From Nitrososphaera sp. (GTDB lineage Archaea > Thermoproteota > Nitrososphaeria > Nitrososphaerales > Nitrososphaeraceae), in the NCBI RefSeq assembly GCF_013388945.1, contig NZ_JACAEH010000027.1, positions 1-35,337 of the forward strand: DNA of 35,337 nt, in the 5' to 3' direction. Below are positions 33,141 to 35,337 of this stretch, piece after piece. The notes beneath the pieces were generated by a model. It saw only the letters and a program-made list of their open reading frames with translations, ran no database searches and was not told the origin of the DNA. Numbering within the stretch: position 1 is the stretch's first letter; every line of letters begins with the position of its first letter. The position numbers and the translations under genes were made by a program.

Positions 33141-33161
33141 AAGTGAGCCGGAGACTCACTT
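33141..33161 (-). terminator. Hairpin at the end of the lysM gene
   Basis: AAGTGAG (33141-33147) and CTCACTT (33155-33161) form a perfect 7-bp stem with a 7-nt loop, and the stem includes the lysM stop codon. No U-run follows, so it may be a processing or stability element instead of a terminator. Confidence 0.3.
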
Positions 33162-33581
33162 CATGGTCTTTAGGATTATCACGGTGTTGGTGTCAGACAC
33201 GCCCTCTATCTTGCGTATGTCGTCGATGCACTTGTTTATCTCCGCTATTGCAGGGGCGGCTATTATGGTGGCGATGTCATACTGGCCGGTTATCTCGTAG
33301 ACGACCTCGATGCCCGGCAGCTTCATCAGTCTTGACGACACGGCTGACGTGTCTGCAGTAGAGCTGACAGAGATGAGCGTGATTGCGCTTGTCTTGTCGC
33401 TTGCGCCAAGTTCTAGCGTGAAGCGCTTGATTATCCCCGACTCTACCAGGTTCTTGACGCGCCTTCGCACCGCCGATTCTGACAGCCCTATCTCGTTTGC
33501 AATGTCCACAAACGCCTTCCGAGAGTCTTCCTGGAGTATGCGGATTATCCTTTCGTCCGTCGCGTCTATGTTAGCTGACAT
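33156..33581 (-). CDS. lysM: Lrp/AsnC-family regulator, LysM-like
   Basis: The 141-aa protein has an N-terminal HTH (DERIIRILQEDSRKAFVDIANEIGLSESAVRRRVKNLVESGII) and a C-terminal RAM effector domain (GIEVVYEITGQYDIATIIAAP). In Sulfolobus, LysM is the Lrp-type activator of the lysWXJK genes and responds to lysine. Here the gene overlaps lysJ by 11 nt, downstream in the same operon, which supports the assignment. A generic Lrp regulator is the alternative. Confidence 0.85.
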   Translation of the reverse strand: MSANIDATDERIIRILQEDSRKAFVDIANEIGLSESAVRRRVKNLVESGIIKRFTLELGASDKTSAITLISVSSTADTSAVSSRLMKLPGIEVVYEITGQYDIATIIAAPAIAEINKCIDDIRKIEGVSDTNTVIILKTMK

Positions 33582-34752
33582 TTTTCCTCTGTTCCTCCCT
33601 TGTCAATACACCGTCCATTATTTCAACTGCGCGGGAAACCGTCGATTCGTCCATGACAAGTGGCGGAAGCAGGCGCAGGATGTTCCTTCCCGAATACAGC
33701 ATCAGCAGTCCTTGACTGATTCCGTCGAAAAGCACATCCTTTACCTCGAAGCGGAGTTCCACTCCAAGCATCATGCCAAGTCCGCGGACCTCGCGGATTA
33801 TCTTGTGGCGCTCTTTGAGCCCTTCCAGCTTTTCCTTGAAGAACCTGCCTGTCTTGGCGGCGTTTTCGACAAGGCCGTCCTGCGTCAGCGCGTCCATTGT
33901 CGCAGAAGCGGCGGCGCAGGCAAGCGGGCTTGCGCCAAAGGTTGACGAGTGCTCGCCCAGTTTTATCGAGTCCATTATCTCCGGCCTTGTCAGCACCAAG
34001 CCCATCGGGACGCCCCCTGCTATTCCCTTTGCAAGGCACATTATGTCCGGCGTGGTGTTCCAGTTCTGGCCTGCCCACATCTTGCCCGTCCTGCCAAGGC
34101 CGGCCTGTATCTCGTCAAATATCAGCACCAAGTTCTTGCGGTTGCATATCTCGCGGATCTTGGGGATGAGGTCATCTGGCGGCACTATGATTCCGGTCTC
34201 GCCCTGTATCGGTTCCAGAATGACCGCGCCTATGCTGTCGTCTACTGCCTCTTCCAGCTTGGCAGGGTCGCTGTACGGAACGAACTTGACTCCTTCCAAA
34301 AGCGGCATGAACGACTTCCTGTATTTTTCGTTGTACGTCACTGAAAGCGCGCCAAAGGTCTTGCCGTGGTACGCGCCGTTCATGGCAATCACGCCGGATT
34401 TCCCGGTGAACTTGCGTGCAAACTTTAGCGCCGCTTCTACCGACTCGGCGCCCGAGTTTGTAAAGAACATCTTTGTCAGCCCGGGCGGCGCCTGAGCGGC
34501 CATCTTTTTCATGAACTCAAGTCGCGTCTCGTTGTACACCGACATGTGCGCGGTTATCAGGGTCTCGGCCTGTTTCTTTATTGCAGAAACAACGCGGTCG
34601 TTGCAGTGCCCGACGAGCGCGACGCCGTAGCCTCCCATGCAGTCGATGTACTCCTTGCCGTTGACGTCCCATATCCGCGCGCCCTTGCCCCTTGCGACGT
34701 TTACCGGGAAGCGTTGGTACAGCGTGCCAAGGTAGTTGTCCTCGCCGTTCAT
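33571..34752 (-). CDS. lysJ: LysW-[amino acid] aminotransferase (LysJ/ArgD)
   Basis: The 393-aa class III PLP aminotransferase has FTNSGAESVEAALK, the HGKTFGALS loop, LIFDEIQAGLGRTG and the PLP lysine Lys242 (LAKGIAGGVPMG). In archaea using the carrier protein LysW it acts on LysW-bound semialdehydes of lysine and/or ornithine (arginine) synthesis, so it may serve both. It overlaps lysZ by ATGA upstream and lysM by 11 nt downstream. Confidence 0.92.
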   Translation of the reverse strand: MNGEDNYLGTLYQRFPVNVARGKGARIWDVNGKEYIDCMGGYGVALVGHCNDRVVSAIKKQAETLITAHMSVYNETRLEFMKKMAAQAPPGLTKMFFTNSGAESVEAALKFARKFTGKSGVIAMNGAYHGKTFGALSVTYNEKYRKSFMPLLEGVKFVPYSDPAKLEEAVDDSIGAVILEPIQGETGIIVPPDDLIPKIREICNRKNLVLIFDEIQAGLGRTGKMWAGQNWNTTPDIMCLAKGIAGGVPMGLVLTRPEIMDSIKLGEHSSTFGASPLACAAASATMDALTQDGLVENAAKTGRFFKEKLEGLKERHKIIREVRGLGMMLGVELRFEVKDVLFDGISQGLLMLYSGRNILRLLPPLVMDESTVSRAVEIMDGVLTREEQRKNVS

Positions 34753-35337
34753 TTCGGGGTTATCACCGTGCAGTTGCTGTGCGCTATCGCAGACGATACA
34801 GGATTGTCGACCTGGCCGGATGCTATTATCGCTTCCTTGACCCCCATTTCAAGGGCCTCGGTGCAGGCAAGCACCTTCTTTTCCATGCCAAAGCCTATCT
34901 TTGGAAGTGTCTCCTTTGCCTGCTCAAGTGTCATCGACGTGACCAGCTTCTCGTTGAGCATCAGGCCGTTGACGTTTGTGATGAATATGACCTTGTCGGC
35001 CTTTAGTCCGCCTGCCACGTACGCCGCGGCCCTGTCGCCGTCCACGTTGAGAAAGTCAAACTCCTCTGAAAGCGCTATTGGCGATATCACCGGCACGTAG
35101 CCGCTTGAGACGAGGTGGTTCACAAGCGTGGGGTCGACCGCGTTTATCTTGCCCGTGTATCCGCCGTCTATCACCATCTTGCGGCCCTTCTCGTTTACTA
35201 TCATCAGCTTTTTCTTGCGCTCGGCCTTCAGTATGCCGCCGTCTATTCCTGCGACGCCGACTGCCTTTATCCCCTGGCGCAGGAGCATTCCCACTATCGC
35301 CTTGTTTATCTTGCCGGACATGACCATCGTGTAGATC
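34749..35337 (-). CDS. lysZ: LysW-aminoadipate/glutamate kinase (LysZ/ArgB), 5' end outside window
   Basis: The amino-acid kinase phosphorylates the LysW-bound side-chain carboxylate before reduction by LysY. The visible C-terminal 195 or so residues include IYTMVMSGKINK, GGYTGKINAVDP, LNVDGDRAAAYVAGGLKADKVIFITNVNG and the end VSSAIAHSNCTV. The frame continues through the window edge (codons for I-Y-T precede the first Met), so the apparent ATG at 35327 is internal. It overlaps lysJ by ATGA. Confidence 0.9.
   Translation of the reverse strand, partial: IYTMVMSGKINKAIVGMLLRQGIKAVGVAGIDGGILKAERKKKLMIVNEKGRKMVIDGGYTGKINAVDPTLVNHLVSSGYVPVISPIALSEEFDFLNVDGDRAAAYVAGGLKADKVIFITNVNGLMLNEKLVTSMTLEQAKETLPKIGFGMEKKVLACTEALEMGVKEAIIASGQVDNPVSSAIAHSNCTVITPK

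Noticed and set aside
33773-34495. 240-aa forward reading frame
   Set aside because: It is antisense to lysJ with no recognisable domain; it is a shadow of high-GC coding sequence.

Overview
The window looks like a piece of an ammonia-oxidising archaeon (Thaumarchaeota/Nitrososphaeria, probably a soil Nitrososphaera-like lineage). The signs are an archaeal L15e ribosomal protein, an eIF5A-type factor, a tRNA-Tyr with C1-G72 and archaeal bulge-helix-bulge introns, a two-domain copper nitrite reductase of the thaumarchaeal type, a DUF6659-like protein, LysW-type lysine/arginine genes, PEF-type C-terminal sorting tails, and many genes whose TATA box lies about 25-33 nt before the start codon (leaderless transcripts). 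Names come from reading motifs; no database search was run.

Layout. 1-5.64 kb is mostly core: partial eIF5A, two unknown genes, corA, a GT2 glycosyltransferase, hemB, tRNA-Tyr with two introns, and a succinate-semialdehyde-type aldehyde dehydrogenase. 5.7-24.9 kb looks like an accessory block with a metal (probably copper) theme. It holds an SRPBCC protein, a methionine-repeat membrane-anchored protein, a CopA P1B-ATPase coupled to an apparently dead alpha/beta hydrolase, and an operon of a 59-aa TRASH-like protein, UspA, a DUF4352-like lipoprotein/anchored protein and a second P1B-ATPase with an unusual CPD motif. Next come PEP synthase, two PD-(D/E)XK nuclease-like genes, a complete AMP-to-3-phosphoglycerate operon (ribose-1,5-bisphosphate isomerase, type III RuBisCO, AMP phosphorylase), a 36-aa His/Met-tailed membrane peptide, a secreted PEF-tailed protein, and a tandem winged-helix regulator with a small membrane partner. 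24.9-35.3 kb returns to core metabolism: Zn alcohol dehydrogenase, fumarase/aspartase, serA, L15e, a methyltransferase, a DUF6659-like protein, nirK, and a lysM-lysJ-lysZ run that leaves the window.

Main result. Seven intergenic copies of a motif GGTACA-N5-CTAAA (in either orientation; one copy has a 1-nt insertion) sit before genes in the 6.8-24.1 kb block, and I found none elsewhere in the window. In four promoters it is followed by a second element (core TGCATT[A/G]C), then a TATA box, then the start codon, at nearly constant spacing. These four promoters drive the Met-rich protein, copA, the TRASH operon and the 36-aa peptide. The others precede ppsA, the secreted protein and the winged-helix regulator. 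This looks like an undescribed regulon operator, most simply a copper-response regulon whose regulator may be encoded inside the block.

Metabolic link. PEP synthase releases AMP, and the neighbouring AMP phosphorylase/isomerase/RuBisCO operon consumes AMP and fixes CO2 into 3-phosphoglycerate. The two could form one loop feeding gluconeogenesis.

No intergenic stretch exceeds about 250 bases. No rRNA, CRISPR array, transposase or integrase was seen.
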